From NCBI GenBank assembly GCA_001899065.1, contig MKUZ01000028.1, positions 1-64,000 on the forward strand: DNA of 64,000 nucleotides, in the 5' to 3' direction. Shown here piece after piece: positions 42,429 through 51,710 of the stretch. The position numbers and the translations under genes were made by a program. Position 1 is the stretch's first letter, and each line of letters starts with the position of its first letter. The stretch is from Devosia sp. 66-22 (lineage in GTDB: Bacteria > Pseudomonadota > Alphaproteobacteria > Rhizobiales > Devosiaceae). The notes beneath the pieces are model-generated. The model did not search any database, was not told where the DNA came from, and was given only the letters and a program-made list of their open reading frames with translations.

Positions 42429-43715
42429 ATGGTGAACTTCTTTCTGGGCGAAACGGGCCTACCGGGCAAAGAGGCAAATCCCACGATCCCGGGCGCGCGC
42501 ATCTTGCCGGGCGCCCAGACGCTGCTTTCCCGGCCTCTTGGCGCGGGCGGCCGACACCTGTTGTACCCGCTAAGCGAGATCAACGACCTGGGGTTCTTCG
42601 CTCGCGTGTCGATGACCATGGCCCAAGACGCGGAGTGGACGCTTCGCGCTCATCCCAACACCCATCTCTATCTCCTCTGCCTGGAGGGGAGCGGTGTCCT
42701 CAATCTGGGTGGTGCGGCGGGCTATGCCGCCGAGCAGTATGGGTTTTCTTACGGGGACCTGCTGATCATTCCTCGCGATGTCCCGTACCGGCTGGCAGGT
42801 ACGTGGGAGGCGATCGTCTTCCACGCGCGCACCAATGCGTTTGCCGATGGCGTGGGGGGCAGCCGCTTCACGCATCCAGTGCTCGATTACTCAGGGGCGG
42901 GACCGCAGGGTGGTCCGCACGCGGCCTATCTGTTCGATCCGCTCTGCAGCCGCCGGATGGAGGTGCCCGTCCCGCTCACGCGTGTGGTGCGCGAGGAGAA
43001 TGCCGCGGCCGCCGATGACCTCTATCGCCGGATCACGCCGCGCGATCCGCAGACCAACGACGCGCAGGCGCGTGCCGAGGAACTCAAGAACCCCAACGTC
43101 GTGGGTGCCCGCGTGCTGAGGCGCGCCGTGGATGCTCCGGACGTCTACAATGCCAATGCCGGCAACAAACAGTGGGCCTATCCGCTCACCTGGACCGACG
43201 ACCTCGCCATCTGTATCGGGGCCACGCACAATTCGAGTTCGGACAAGGATCGTCCCTTCGACTCGCACTCGCATCCGGACGTCGAAGAGTACAAGTACAT
43301 CATCAGCGGCTCGGGCACCGTGACACTGGGGGAAGGCGACCCGACCGTCGCCCGCGAGGTGTACGATTTTACGGCGGGAGACCTCGTCATCCTGCCGCGC
43401 GGCATGCCTCACGTCGACGCCGGCGACTACACCGCGCTCTATTTCCACACCCGGGCCAGCGCCTTCGGCAAGATTCCCGGCAGCAGCCGGTTCCCGCACG
43501 GCGCCTATGTCTATACTAAGCCGCCCCGGCCTACCGAGGAGGAGCGCGCGGCTCTCAACGATCCGGGCACCTATGTCTTCATGGACTCGCGCGAGACCTT
43601 GAATGTCTTCGTGCCCAACCCAATTGTCCGGATAGAACACAATCCTACCGGACTTCAGCATCTGCGGCCGGACCTGTTTCCGGGCCGTGGACCCGACTCG
43701 TCCGATACGGCCTGA
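42429..43715 (+). CDS. Bicupin protein of unknown function
   Basis: A 428-residue protein with two cupin domains. The N-terminal one (about 40-150) carries HPNTHLYLLCLEGSGVLNLG; the C-terminal one (about 255-360) carries the fuller metal-binding pattern HSHPDVEEYKYIISGSGTVT and DLVILPRGMPH. The second domain has the His/Glu/His set expected for a metal site; the first has fewer. The start could be ATG 42429 or GTG 42432, which has GAGG 5 nt away. It begins the operon with a sugar transporter (34-nt gap to the binding-protein gene). A sugar isomerase, epimerase or dioxygenase role is possible; nothing more specific can be supported. Confidence 0.8.
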   Translation: MVNFFLGETGLPGKEANPTIPGARILPGAQTLLSRPLGAGGRHLLYPLSEINDLGFFARVSMTMAQDAEWTLRAHPNTHLYLLCLEGSGVLNLGGAAGYAAEQYGFSYGDLLIIPRDVPYRLAGTWEAIVFHARTNAFADGVGGSRFTHPVLDYSGAGPQGGPHAAYLFDPLCSRRMEVPVPLTRVVREENAAAADDLYRRITPRDPQTNDAQARAEELKNPNVVGARVLRRAVDAPDVYNANAGNKQWAYPLTWTDDLAICIGATHNSSSDKDRPFDSHSHPDVEEYKYIISGSGTVTLGEGDPTVAREVYDFTAGDLVILPRGMPHVDAGDYTALYFHTRASAFGKIPGSSRFPHGAYVYTKPPRPTEEERAALNDPGTYVFMDSRETLNVFVPNPIVRIEHNPTGLQHLRPDLFPGRGPDSSDTA

Positions 43716-43749
43716 CGGACGCGTCAAAGCAAAGGGCTAGGAGGAAGAA

Positions 43750-45132
43750 ATGATCACCAAATGGAGCCGCCGCCTCTTCACGATGGCAATGGCGTCGGCA
43801 TGCTTGACGGGCCTCGCGCCCGCAACCGCCCAGGATGTGGCCGGCCCCGAGGCCGCCAACATAGACTGGCGGCAGTTTGAGGGCACGACGCTGCGCTTTC
43901 TAGGCGGGCAGCACCCGGCATCGGCGGCCCTGCAGTCGGTGGTCGGCGATTTCGAAGCGCTTACCGGCATCAAGGTCGAGGTCGAGCAGATCTCGTGGGA
44001 CGCCTACTTCCAGAAGGTGCAGCTGGACCTCAGCAGTCCGGACCCGCAATACGACCTGTTCCTGGCCAATGGCGGGGACTTCGATTGGCTCTACGGGCCG
44101 ACCGGCAGCGTCGCCAAGATCGACGAGTTCCTCAACGATCCCAAGCTGACGGACAAGGCCTGGTACGACCTTGCCGACGTCGACCCGAAGGTGCTGGCCG
44201 CGGCGAGCTGGGACGGCGTCGCCGGTCACCAGGCGGGCACCGGCTCGGCCCATGTGGTTCCGTTCATGTCGGAATCGTACATGGTAACCGCCCAGCAGGA
44301 GATGCTCGACAAGTACAAGCTCAAGCTTCCGACGACGCTCGAGGAAGTGCGGGACGCCGCCAAGACCATCTACGAGGGAGAGGGCGGCAAGGTCGCCGGC
44401 TTTGCCGCGCGCGGCGGTGTCGGCGTCGTCAATGCGGCGCTGATCAACTTCCTGCTCAACTATGGCGGCGGCGACCTCGACGCGGACATGAACTCTCGCC
44501 TCGCCAGCACCGAAAGCGCCTATGTGCACGACCTGTTGCTCAACCAGATTTTGCGGCCCTATGGGCCCCAGGGCTGGCTGGCGATGGAGTGGACCGATCT
44601 GCGGGCGCGCGCTGCGCAGGGCGAGTTCGGCATCTGGTACGATGCGGACTGGTTCGCCGTCGGCTATGAGGACGCCGCCCAGTCGAAGGTCGCGGGCAAG
44701 CTGGTCTACGGCAACCTGGGCAGTGCTGACAGCAAGTTCGCGGACTATTACTATTTTGGTCTGGCCATCAACGACAAGTCACCCCGCAAAGACGCCGCGT
44801 GGCTGCTCGCCCAGTACTTCAGCAGCAAGCCGGTCATGCTGAGGCTGGCGGTTGAAAATCAACTGCTGATGCCGACCCGCGCCTCGGTGTACAATGCCCC
44901 GGCCTTTGCCGAGAAGTACGGCAAATGGGGCAATGGGACGTGGCTCGAAGCGGCCAAGGCCAATCTCAGCCAGTGGTCGAAGCCGGCCTTCACGCCGACC
45001 GACCAGCAGGGCTCGATCAAGAACATCTGGGCGGCGGGAGCTCACCAGATCTACGAAGGTGCCGACGTCAACCAGACGCTGGGGCAGGTTGCGGCCGACA
45101 TCGACTCGCTCATGGAGAGAGCGGGTTACTGA
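43750..45132 (+). CDS. Extracellular sugar-binding protein (family 1)
   Basis: A 460-residue solute-binding protein with a signal peptide ending PATAQD. Regions such as FEALTGIKVEVEQISWDAYFQKVQ (shortened pattern: GIKVEVEQISWD) and PQYDLFLANGGDFDWLY are typical of oligosaccharide-binding proteins. AGGAGGAAGAA precedes ATG 43750. It follows the bicupin gene and heads the permeases, with a hairpin before the first. Confidence 0.92.
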   Translation: MITKWSRRLFTMAMASACLTGLAPATAQDVAGPEAANIDWRQFEGTTLRFLGGQHPASAALQSVVGDFEALTGIKVEVEQISWDAYFQKVQLDLSSPDPQYDLFLANGGDFDWLYGPTGSVAKIDEFLNDPKLTDKAWYDLADVDPKVLAAASWDGVAGHQAGTGSAHVVPFMSESYMVTAQQEMLDKYKLKLPTTLEEVRDAAKTIYEGEGGKVAGFAARGGVGVVNAALINFLLNYGGGDLDADMNSRLASTESAYVHDLLLNQILRPYGPQGWLAMEWTDLRARAAQGEFGIWYDADWFAVGYEDAAQSKVAGKLVYGNLGSADSKFADYYYFGLAINDKSPRKDAAWLLAQYFSSKPVMLRLAVENQLLMPTRASVYNAPAFAEKYGKWGNGTWLEAAKANLSQWSKPAFTPTDQQGSIKNIWAAGAHQIYEGADVNQTLGQVAADIDSLMERAGY

Positions 45133-45154
45133 TCGTCCATACTGGGCCATCACT

Positions 45155-45177
45155 AGGGGAGGCCGCGCGCCTCCCCT
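45155..45177 (+). other. 9-bp hairpin after the binding-protein gene
   Basis: AGGGGAGGC and GCCTCCCCT flank the loop CGCGC, 22 nt after the stop codon, with no U-tract. Matches the hairpins at the same place in the other transporter operons. Confidence 0.6.
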
Positions 45178-45196
45178 TCACCAGGGGGGCAAGGAC

Positions 45197-46096
45197 ATGG
45201 CTGCCATCTCGCGAGCAGGAAATCGGCAGGTTTGGCTGGCCTATCTGATGGTCGCACCTATCGTGCTGCTGTTTGCCGGCCTCTTGATCTGGCCGTGGCT
45301 CGTCGGCGCCTGGACGTCGCTCACCGACATGCGGATAGGGCGGTGGGGCAGCGAACAGTTCGTCGGCCTCCAGAACTACATCGCAGTCCTCAAGTCCGGC
45401 GCATTCTGGTCGTCGCTCCGCATCACGGCATTCTTCGGCTTCCTCTGCGTGACCGCGGAGATGAGTCTGGGCCTCGGTCTGGCCTTGTTGCTGAACCGAT
45501 CGCTGCCCGGACGCTCGCTTTTCCGCGCGTTGTTCATTGTTCCCTTCATGGTGCCCACGGTGGTATGCGGGCTCATCTGGCGGCAGCTGCTCGAAGCCAA
45601 GGGGGTTGTGAACTACCTGCTCTCCTTCATCGAGCTGGGGCCGTTCCCGTGGCTCTCGAGTTCGGGCACCGCGCTTGGCAGCCTCGTGCTGATCGACCTG
45701 TGGCAGACCACGCCGCAGGTTCTCATACTGGCGCTCGCGGCGCTGCAGACAGTCCCCAAGGATACCTATGAAGCCGCGCGCGTGGACGGCGCCAGTGCGT
45801 GGCAGACGTTCTGGCGCGTGACGCTGCCGATGATCGCGCCCTATTTGGTGATCGCCTTTCTCATCCGCGCGATCGAGCTTCTGCAGGTGCTCGATATCGT
45901 TATGGTGGCCAGCCAGGGTGGCCCTGCGAATTCCACGATGGTGCTGCACCTGCTCGCTTACCGCGAAACCTTCATCGGCGGATTCCTCGGCTACGGCACG
46001 TCGATCGCTTACTTGCTGGGCTTTGTGGTCGTGCTTGCGGCGATTGCGGTGATCCGGCTGCTTGGACTAACGCAACCCAAGGACGAGCGGCCATGA
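45197..46096 (+). CDS. Sugar ABC permease, MalF type
   Basis: A 299-residue permease of six membrane segments. FVGLQNYIAVL follows the first segment, and the coupling loop is EAARVDGASAWQTFWRVTLP. AAGGA precedes ATG 45197; the frame is open upstream into the binding-protein gene. It overlaps the next permease by 4 nt. Confidence 0.93.
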   Translation: MAAISRAGNRQVWLAYLMVAPIVLLFAGLLIWPWLVGAWTSLTDMRIGRWGSEQFVGLQNYIAVLKSGAFWSSLRITAFFGFLCVTAEMSLGLGLALLLNRSLPGRSLFRALFIVPFMVPTVVCGLIWRQLLEAKGVVNYLLSFIELGPFPWLSSSGTALGSLVLIDLWQTTPQVLILALAALQTVPKDTYEAARVDGASAWQTFWRVTLPMIAPYLVIAFLIRAIELLQVLDIVMVASQGGPANSTMVLHLLAYRETFIGGFLGYGTSIAYLLGFVVVLAAIAVIRLLGLTQPKDERP

Positions 46097-46950
46097 GCGG
46101 GCGCGAGATCCCGAAACTGCGTCCGGGCGACGCGCTCGCCTATCTGGCCCTCGGGTTATGGAGCCTGTTCGTCGTCTTTCCACTGTTCTGGATTGGGGCG
46201 ATGTCGTTCAAGCAGGAGATCGATATCTTCGCCTATCCGCCGAAGTTCCTCGATTTCTCGCCCACGCTCGACAACTACCTCGACGTGTTCGGCCTGCTGG
46301 GCGGGGAGGCCGCGACGGGGTTCGGAAAATACTTCGTGAACAGCCTGCTTATCGTCGGCGTTGCCCTCGCGGCTACTGTCGTATTGGGAACCATGGCCGC
46401 CTACGCCTTGGCCCGGCTGCGTTTCCCGGGCCGCGGCACGATCGCATTCCTGCTGATCCTGGTGCGCATGGTCCCGATCCTGACGGTGCTGCTGCCACTC
46501 TATGTGCTCTATCGAAATGCCGGCCTATACAATACGTATCTCGGCCTCATCATGGCCTATCTGTTTGTTGGAGTTCCGTTCTATACTTGGCTGGTGCGCG
46601 GCCATGTCGATGCCGTGCCGATCGAGATCGAAGAGGCGGCGCGCATCGACGGCTGCAATACGTTCCAGATGCTTTTTGTCGTCGTCGTTCCGGTCATGCT
46701 ACCCGGTATTGTCTCGGCTGCGCTTCTCTCGTCGATCTATATGTGGAACAACTTCCTCTTTGCGCTGATCCTGGCAGGGCCGGATCTGTTGCCGGTGTCG
46801 ACGGCGCTGCTCAACTACCTCGGATACTCATCGGACTACGGCAACCTCGCCGCAGCGTGCGTGATCACGTCTGCACCGGTCGTCATGGTCGGCTTCCTAA
46901 TTCAAAGGTATATCGTGGCGGGTCTGAGCAGCGGCGCAGTGAAGGGGTAG
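46093..46950 (+). CDS. Sugar ABC permease, MalG type
   Basis: A 285-residue permease with coupling loop EEAARIDGCNTFQMLFVVVVP. It ends the bicupin-transporter operon. Like the two other sugar systems here it has no ATPase gene nearby. Confidence 0.93.
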   Translation: MSGREIPKLRPGDALAYLALGLWSLFVVFPLFWIGAMSFKQEIDIFAYPPKFLDFSPTLDNYLDVFGLLGGEAATGFGKYFVNSLLIVGVALAATVVLGTMAAYALARLRFPGRGTIAFLLILVRMVPILTVLLPLYVLYRNAGLYNTYLGLIMAYLFVGVPFYTWLVRGHVDAVPIEIEEAARIDGCNTFQMLFVVVVPVMLPGIVSAALLSSIYMWNNFLFALILAGPDLLPVSTALLNYLGYSSDYGNLAAACVITSAPVVMVGFLIQRYIVAGLSSGAVKG

Positions 46951-47170
46951 GCCTGTCGGCTTCTGTTCGGTGACTGTCTGCGAAATGGCTCCTTCTACGG
47001 TTCAGACCGGCAACCCGCACTAACTCAGGGTGTTGAAGTATCGCGCGCGATCGCCGTGATCCCCGCTGTGCGTACGGACTGGACCCACCTAATGGAAACT
47101 CTATTGCACTTTAAATGGAAAACGAGTTACTGTTTTGTCGTATAGGGTTTTCGTCACAGGGAGTACCTTC

Positions 47171-48064
47171 ATGAACATCGCCAAACTGACGTTGTCGGGC
47201 CTCGTCGGCGCCGCAACGATCGCCCTTCTTACGTCGAGCGTCTCGGCGCAGACGGTCGAGATCACGGCCAACATGCCGGCTACGGCGGACATGGTCAGCC
47301 ACCTGCCCGCGGCCATCAAGGAGCGTGGCACGCTCAACGTCGCCACCACCGACGGAAATGCGCCCTGGGTGTTCGTCGACGCCGCGACCGGTGAGGTCAA
47401 AGGCGTCGATGCCGACCTCGTCAACGAGGCGGCAAAGCGCCTGGGCCTCACTGTCAACTGGGAAGTGATCCAGTTCACTGCCGGAATCCCGGGCGTCGAG
47501 AGCGGTCGTTACGACTTCTATCTGTCGGCGATGGCCGACACCAAGAAGCGTGAGGAAGTGGTCAATTTCATCGCCTATTCGCAGGAAGGCTCGGGCGTCA
47601 TCGTGCCCAAGGGCAACCCCCTGAACATCAAGACGATGGAAGACCTATGCGGCAAGCGCGTGGCGATCGTGACCGGCTCGCTGTTCCCCGCCATCATCGA
47701 TGAGCTCAACAAGTCCTGCGCCACGCCGGTGCAGGTGTCCGAGACCGCCGATCAGACCGGTCCCTACCTCGCGGTCGCGAGCGGCCAGGCCGACGCCACG
47801 ATGAACACCTATGGCGTGTCGAACTACACGCTGCGCACCGCGACCGAGGGTATCCAGACCCAGCTCGAACTGTCGCCCGTGGCCCGCTTTGCGCCCGCCA
47901 ACCAGGGTATCGCCTTCAACAAGGGGCAGAGCGACCTGATGGCGGCTGTCGGCGGCGCCATGCAGTCCATGAAGGAAGATGGTAGTTATCTGGCCCTGAT
48001 GGACAAGTGGGAAGTCGGCGACGGCGCGGTCGAGAACTTCACGTTCAACGCTCCGCTGTTCTGA
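47171..48064 (+). CDS. Amino-acid-type ABC substrate-binding protein (family 3)
   Basis: A 297-residue periplasmic binding protein with signal peptide MNIAKLTLSGLVGAATIALL ending VSAQ. The mature protein has the family-3 layout: AIKERGTLNVATTDGNAPWV, GVDADLVNEAAKRLG, DFYLSAMADTKKREEVVNF and LCGKRVAIVTGS. Ligands of this family are polar amino acids, opines and related small molecules. GGGAG lies 9 nt before ATG 47171; the frame extends upstream. First gene of the operon that includes the PvcA-like protein. Confidence 0.92.
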   Translation: MNIAKLTLSGLVGAATIALLTSSVSAQTVEITANMPATADMVSHLPAAIKERGTLNVATTDGNAPWVFVDAATGEVKGVDADLVNEAAKRLGLTVNWEVIQFTAGIPGVESGRYDFYLSAMADTKKREEVVNFIAYSQEGSGVIVPKGNPLNIKTMEDLCGKRVAIVTGSLFPAIIDELNKSCATPVQVSETADQTGPYLAVASGQADATMNTYGVSNYTLRTATEGIQTQLELSPVARFAPANQGIAFNKGQSDLMAAVGGAMQSMKEDGSYLALMDKWEVGDGAVENFTFNAPLF

Positions 48065-48083
48065 CGCAACAAGGCGGGCGAGA

Positions 48084-48944
48084 ATGACGGCACACGGCCA
48101 CGAGCGGAAAGGGCTCCGGATTCACCGGCGCCCCGGCGGCAGGATTGCCAATGCCGCGCTGGCGGTTCTGGCGATCCTGGTGGTTGCCCTGATGGCGCAG
48201 ATCGTCATCGGAAGCGGCCGCATCCGCTGGTTCGTCATCGTCGAGGATTTCTTCTCGCCCGCCGTATTGAACGGGGTCGGCACGACGCTGCTGCTGACCG
48301 TCGTGTCGCTGGCCGGCTCGGCCGTGCTCGGCACGATCCTTGCCGCGATGCGCATCTCGCACAATCGCGTGCTGCAGGCCATTGCCTCGGCCTATGTGTG
48401 GTTCTTCCGCGGCACCCCGGTGCTCGTACAGGTCGTGTTCTGGTTCAATCTCGGCCTGTTCCTGCCCCAGCTCAACATCTTCGGGATGTCGATCTCGACC
48501 AATTCGCTGATCTCGCCGCTCACTGCCGCCCTGCTGGGTCTGCTGCTCAACGTCAGCGCCTTCATGTGCGAGGTGATCCGCGGCGGCCTGATCGCGGTCG
48601 ATCATGGGCAGACCGAGGCGGCGCTGTCGATCGGCATGACACCGGGCGGCGCGCTGCTGCGCATCGTGCTGCCGCAGGCGGTCCGCGTCATCATCCCGGC
48701 TGCCGGCAATCTGGCCATCGACCTGCTGAAGGCGACGTCGCTAGTCTATGTCATCGGCACGCGCGAAATCTTGGGCGCCACGCAGAGCATTGCGGCGCAG
48801 ACCTTCTACGTCATCGAGATGCTGATCATCGCCTCGATCTGGTACCTCATTCTCGTCACCATCGCCTCGTTCGGCCAGGCGCGGCTCGAGGCCTGGCTGG
48901 CGCGCTCCGTCGCCACCGCGGCGCGCCCGACCAATCAGGGATGA
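48084..48944 (+). CDS. Amino-acid-type ABC permease (HisMQ family)
   Basis: A 286-residue permease with five to six membrane segments and the coupling loop GQTEAALSIGMTPGGALLRIVLP. YVWFFRGTPVLVQVVFWF is the characteristic entry segment of HisMQ permeases. It is the only permease of this system, so it probably works as a homodimer. It overlaps the ATPase gene by 4 nt. Confidence 0.93.
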   Translation: MTAHGHERKGLRIHRRPGGRIANAALAVLAILVVALMAQIVIGSGRIRWFVIVEDFFSPAVLNGVGTTLLLTVVSLAGSAVLGTILAAMRISHNRVLQAIASAYVWFFRGTPVLVQVVFWFNLGLFLPQLNIFGMSISTNSLISPLTAALLGLLLNVSAFMCEVIRGGLIAVDHGQTEAALSIGMTPGGALLRIVLPQAVRVIIPAAGNLAIDLLKATSLVYVIGTREILGATQSIAAQTFYVIEMLIIASIWYLILVTIASFGQARLEAWLARSVATAARPTNQG

Positions 48945-49720
48945 GCGCCATGTCCAGCGACGACATCATCCACATGCTTGGCATGGCCAAGTCCTTCGGC
49001 GCCGTCGAGGTGCTGACCGGCATCGACATGAAGGTGCGCCGCGGTGAAGCTGCCTTCATCATCGGTCCCTCCGGCTCGGGTAAGAGCACCTTGCTGCGCT
49101 GCGTCAACGGCCTCGAGACCTATAGCGGCGGCGAGCTGTGGGTCGAAGACTATCTGGTCGGCGCCGAGAACAGCAACGGCAAGTGGTACGAGGCACGCAG
49201 CAAGGTGACCGCCGCGCGCCGGGCCGGCATCGGGATGGTGTTCCAGCGCTTCAATCTGTTCCCGAACATGACGGCGCTCGAAAACGTAACGGCCGGCCTA
49301 CGGCTGGTTCTCGGCCAGCCGCGCAGGCAGGCCGACGCGCGTGGCCGCGAGCTGCTCGATCGCGTCGGGCTGCTGCATCGCGCCGACGCCTATCCGGCCC
49401 AGCTTTCGGGCGGCCAGCAGCAGCGCATTGCCATCGCCCGCGCCATCGCCGCCAAACCCTCGATCATTCTGTTCGACGAGCCGACTTCGGCGCTCGACCC
49501 CGAGCTGGTTGGCGAGGTGCTTGAGGTGATGCGTGACCTCGCGCGCGACGGCATGACGATGCTCGTCGTCACCCACGAGATCGCCTTCGCCGAGGAGGTC
49601 GGCGACACCGTCCATTTCATCGACCGCGGGCGCGTGGCTGAATCGGGCAAGCCCGCTGACGTCATCCGCCATTCCTCCAACCCACGAACCGCCGAGTTTC
49701 TCGCGCGTATTCGCCAGTAG
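48941..49720 (+). CDS. Amino-acid-type ABC ATPase (GlnQ/HisP family)
   Basis: A 259-residue ATPase: Walker A GPSGSGKST, Q-loop FQRFNLFPNMTALENV, signature [16 protein letters not shown], Walker B IILFDEPTSALDP, switch His in VVTHEIAFAEEV. It completes the family-3 importer and ends 14 nt before the PvcA-like gene, which argues that the imported compound is linked to that protein's job. An insertion (AENSNGKWYEARSK) after the first beta region is slightly longer than usual. Confidence 0.94.
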   Translation: MSAMSSDDIIHMLGMAKSFGAVEVLTGIDMKVRRGEAAFIIGPSGSGKSTLLRCVNGLETYSGGELWVEDYLVGAENSNGKWYEARSKVTAARRAGIGMVFQRFNLFPNMTALENVTAGLRLVLGQPRRQADARGRELLDRVGLLHRADAYPAQLSGGQQQRIAIARAIAAKPSIILFDEPTSALDPELVGEVLEVMRDLARDGMTMLVVTHEIAFAEEVGDTVHFIDRGRVAESGKPADVIRHSSNPRTAEFLARIRQ

Positions 49721-49734
49721 CCCCCATTTGAGCC

Positions 49735-50841
49735 ATGTCTAGTCCGTACATTTATGTGAATGCCCCCCTGCCGCGGCGCTATGAGCCGGCCGTCGTCGAA
49801 AGACGCGCGCATCTGTCTCTTTCGGAAATGCGGAAGCTGGCGCGCCGCAACGATGTTGCGGTCGAGGCCGCGAGCGCGGGCAGCGCCGAAGAGCGCATCC
49901 TGTCGATCTTCGAGCATCCCGAGGTGATTTTCGGCAATCCCGGTTTCATCCCCGCCAATCGGGCGGCCTGGCTTGAGCGGATCGGTCACTTCACCAAAGC
50001 GGGCAAACCGATCCCCTTTGTGAGCATGGCTTTCCCCTACAAGGTGCCCAACCCGCTCAAGACCGAGCGGCTGGCGCCCGACATGGGCGAGGCGCTGATG
50101 CTGCGGCGCTTCGCGGCGGTGCTCGATGCTGTCGGCAGGGTATACGCGCCGGGCGGCGTTCTGACCATCCTCGAGGAGGGTATCCTCGGCCGCTGCCAGG
50201 GCGTGCCATCGGATCGGATCGCCGCCTATCGCGCCGGCATCGATACTGTCATGGCTGTAGCCGATGTCGACCCTGAGCGCGTGACGTTCCATTCGCTCGA
50301 CGACATGGTTTCGCGCATCCCCAGTTTCGAGGCGCGCTGGATCCACGAGCAAGAGCGGCTGCGCGAGCTCTGGCAGCAGGGCGATGCGGCGGTGCGCGAA
50401 GCCTATGCCACCACGACCGCAGCATCGCGCACCTCGGTGCCCACCATCGACTACGAACCGGACGTGCTGGCAGCCGCCTACGACCCCGAGCAGACGGATT
50501 CGGCGCTGCGCTATCCGCGCGACTTCATCGACAAGGTCTCGCACCGGCAGTTCTTCGCCTATCGCGCGCTGCTCTCGTTACGCGACAGCACCGGCTATCT
50601 GCACGATCTGCGTCCGCATGCCCTCAAGCTCACTGTTTCGCCCAAGCCGGAGAATCTGGCGGTGCTGCCGGTGAACAGATGGGCGCAGGTGCTGCCCTAT
50701 CATGGCGTGCCGGTGGTTCTTGCCGATGGCCGGTGGGATATCGTCTATAGCGGTGCGCTGGGCACGCTGGGGCCGCTCGAGGCGCTGGTACTTGAGGCGG
50801 ACGGCGATCCGGCTCCCATTGCCTATCGGGTGCTCGGATGA
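49735..50841 (+). CDS. PvcA/Dit1 (isonitrile synthase) family protein
   Basis: A 368-residue protein that I assign to the Dit1/PvcA family, whose characterised members use the amine of Tyr or Trp and ribulose-5-phosphate to make an isonitrile. The family core is visible: IPFVSMAFPYKVPNPLKT (residues 93-110), then DMGEALMLRRFAAVLDAVGRV and GVLTILEEGIL, and a C-terminal RPHALKLTVSPKP and LPYHGVPVVLADG. It is slightly longer than PvcA. No PvcB-type Fe/2-oxoglutarate oxygenase is present; instead the gene is coupled to an amino-acid-type importer and overlaps a ROK kinase gene by 4 nt. Family membership is by recalled pattern only; whether it makes an isonitrile or acts on another amine/ketose-phosphate adduct is open. 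Confidence 0.72.
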   Translation: MSSPYIYVNAPLPRRYEPAVVERRAHLSLSEMRKLARRNDVAVEAASAGSAEERILSIFEHPEVIFGNPGFIPANRAAWLERIGHFTKAGKPIPFVSMAFPYKVPNPLKTERLAPDMGEALMLRRFAAVLDAVGRVYAPGGVLTILEEGILGRCQGVPSDRIAAYRAGIDTVMAVADVDPERVTFHSLDDMVSRIPSFEARWIHEQERLRELWQQGDAAVREAYATTTAASRTSVPTIDYEPDVLAAAYDPEQTDSALRYPRDFIDKVSHRQFFAYRALLSLRDSTGYLHDLRPHALKLTVSPKPENLAVLPVNRWAQVLPYHGVPVVLADGRWDIVYSGALGTLGPLEALVLEADGDPAPIAYRVLG

Positions 50842-51710
50842 CGACCAGCCTCGGCGTCGATGTCGGCGGGACCAAGATCCAGTTCTGTACCGTTGACGCG
50901 GATTTCGTCGCCCGGCCGCTGAGTCGCACGCCGACGGCGCTGATGCGCCGCGGCACCAGAAAGTTCGCCGACGACTTGGCGGAGCTGATCCGCGCGACTT
51001 GTCCTCCCGGGGTCGCGCGGATCGGCGTCACGCTCAACGGCGTGCTCGATGGCGGCAACGTGGTCTACAGCTCGCTGATGGGCGGCAATGTCGATTTTCC
51101 GCTCGACAGCTTCCTGCGCGACCGGCTCGGCCTCGACGTGACCGTCGACGACGACCTCCACGCCATGGGCATTGCCGAGGCGCATCTGGGCATGGGGCGG
51201 GGGCTGCGCAGCTTCGCGCTGCTCAATCTGGGCACGGGTATCGGCGTCGGTGTCTATGACGACGGCCGGATCGTCCGCGGCACCTATGCGGCCGGGCTGA
51301 TTTCCGAGCAACTGGTCTATGTCGAAGAACTGGGCGAATATCGCTCGCTGGACCGTACCGTGTGCGGGCGGGGGCTGCGCGAGCTCTATCTGCAATTGGG
51401 CGGCGAGGCCGTCGACGGGATCACGATCTTCGCGCGGGCGCGGGCCGGCGAGGCCGTCGCGACGCGGGTGGTCGAACTCTTCAGCCGCTATCTGGGCGAG
51501 GCCATGCAAATGATCTCGCGCTTCTATCACCCTGGCCGCATCGTCATCAACGGCTCGATCAAGCGGGCCGCAGCCGACTATCTGGCACGCGCCGAGGCGG
51601 TCTATCGCGCCGGCCTGCAACGGGCGTTTCAAACAGAAATCGTTGTTTCCCAACTGGAGCACGCCGCCGAACTTGGTACCGTTGTGGCGAGCCGCGGGGG
51701 ACAAGCATGA
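50838..51710 (+). CDS. ROK-family sugar kinase
   Basis: A 290-residue kinase without a DNA-binding domain. ATP-binding begins LGVDVGGTKIQ; the catalytic base region is VDDDLHAMGIAEAHLG; LLNLGTGIGVGV follows. The usual ROK zinc motif (CXCGXXGC) is absent, only one Cys (RTVCGRG) being near that place, so this is a zinc-free ROK protein. It overlaps the PvcA-like gene and the GntR gene by 4 nt each. The substrate is probably a sugar or amino sugar delivered by this operon's importer. Confidence 0.88.
   Translation: MTTSLGVDVGGTKIQFCTVDADFVARPLSRTPTALMRRGTRKFADDLAELIRATCPPGVARIGVTLNGVLDGGNVVYSSLMGGNVDFPLDSFLRDRLGLDVTVDDDLHAMGIAEAHLGMGRGLRSFALLNLGTGIGVGVYDDGRIVRGTYAAGLISEQLVYVEELGEYRSLDRTVCGRGLRELYLQLGGEAVDGITIFARARAGEAVATRVVELFSRYLGEAMQMISRFYHPGRIVINGSIKRAAADYLARAEAVYRAGLQRAFQTEIVVSQLEHAAELGTVVASRGGQA

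Noticed and set aside
49735-50841. Complete paerucumarin-type (pvc) biosynthetic cluster
   Set aside because: Only a PvcA-family protein is present; there is no PvcB oxygenase, PvcC/PvcD or other isonitrile tailoring gene in the window.
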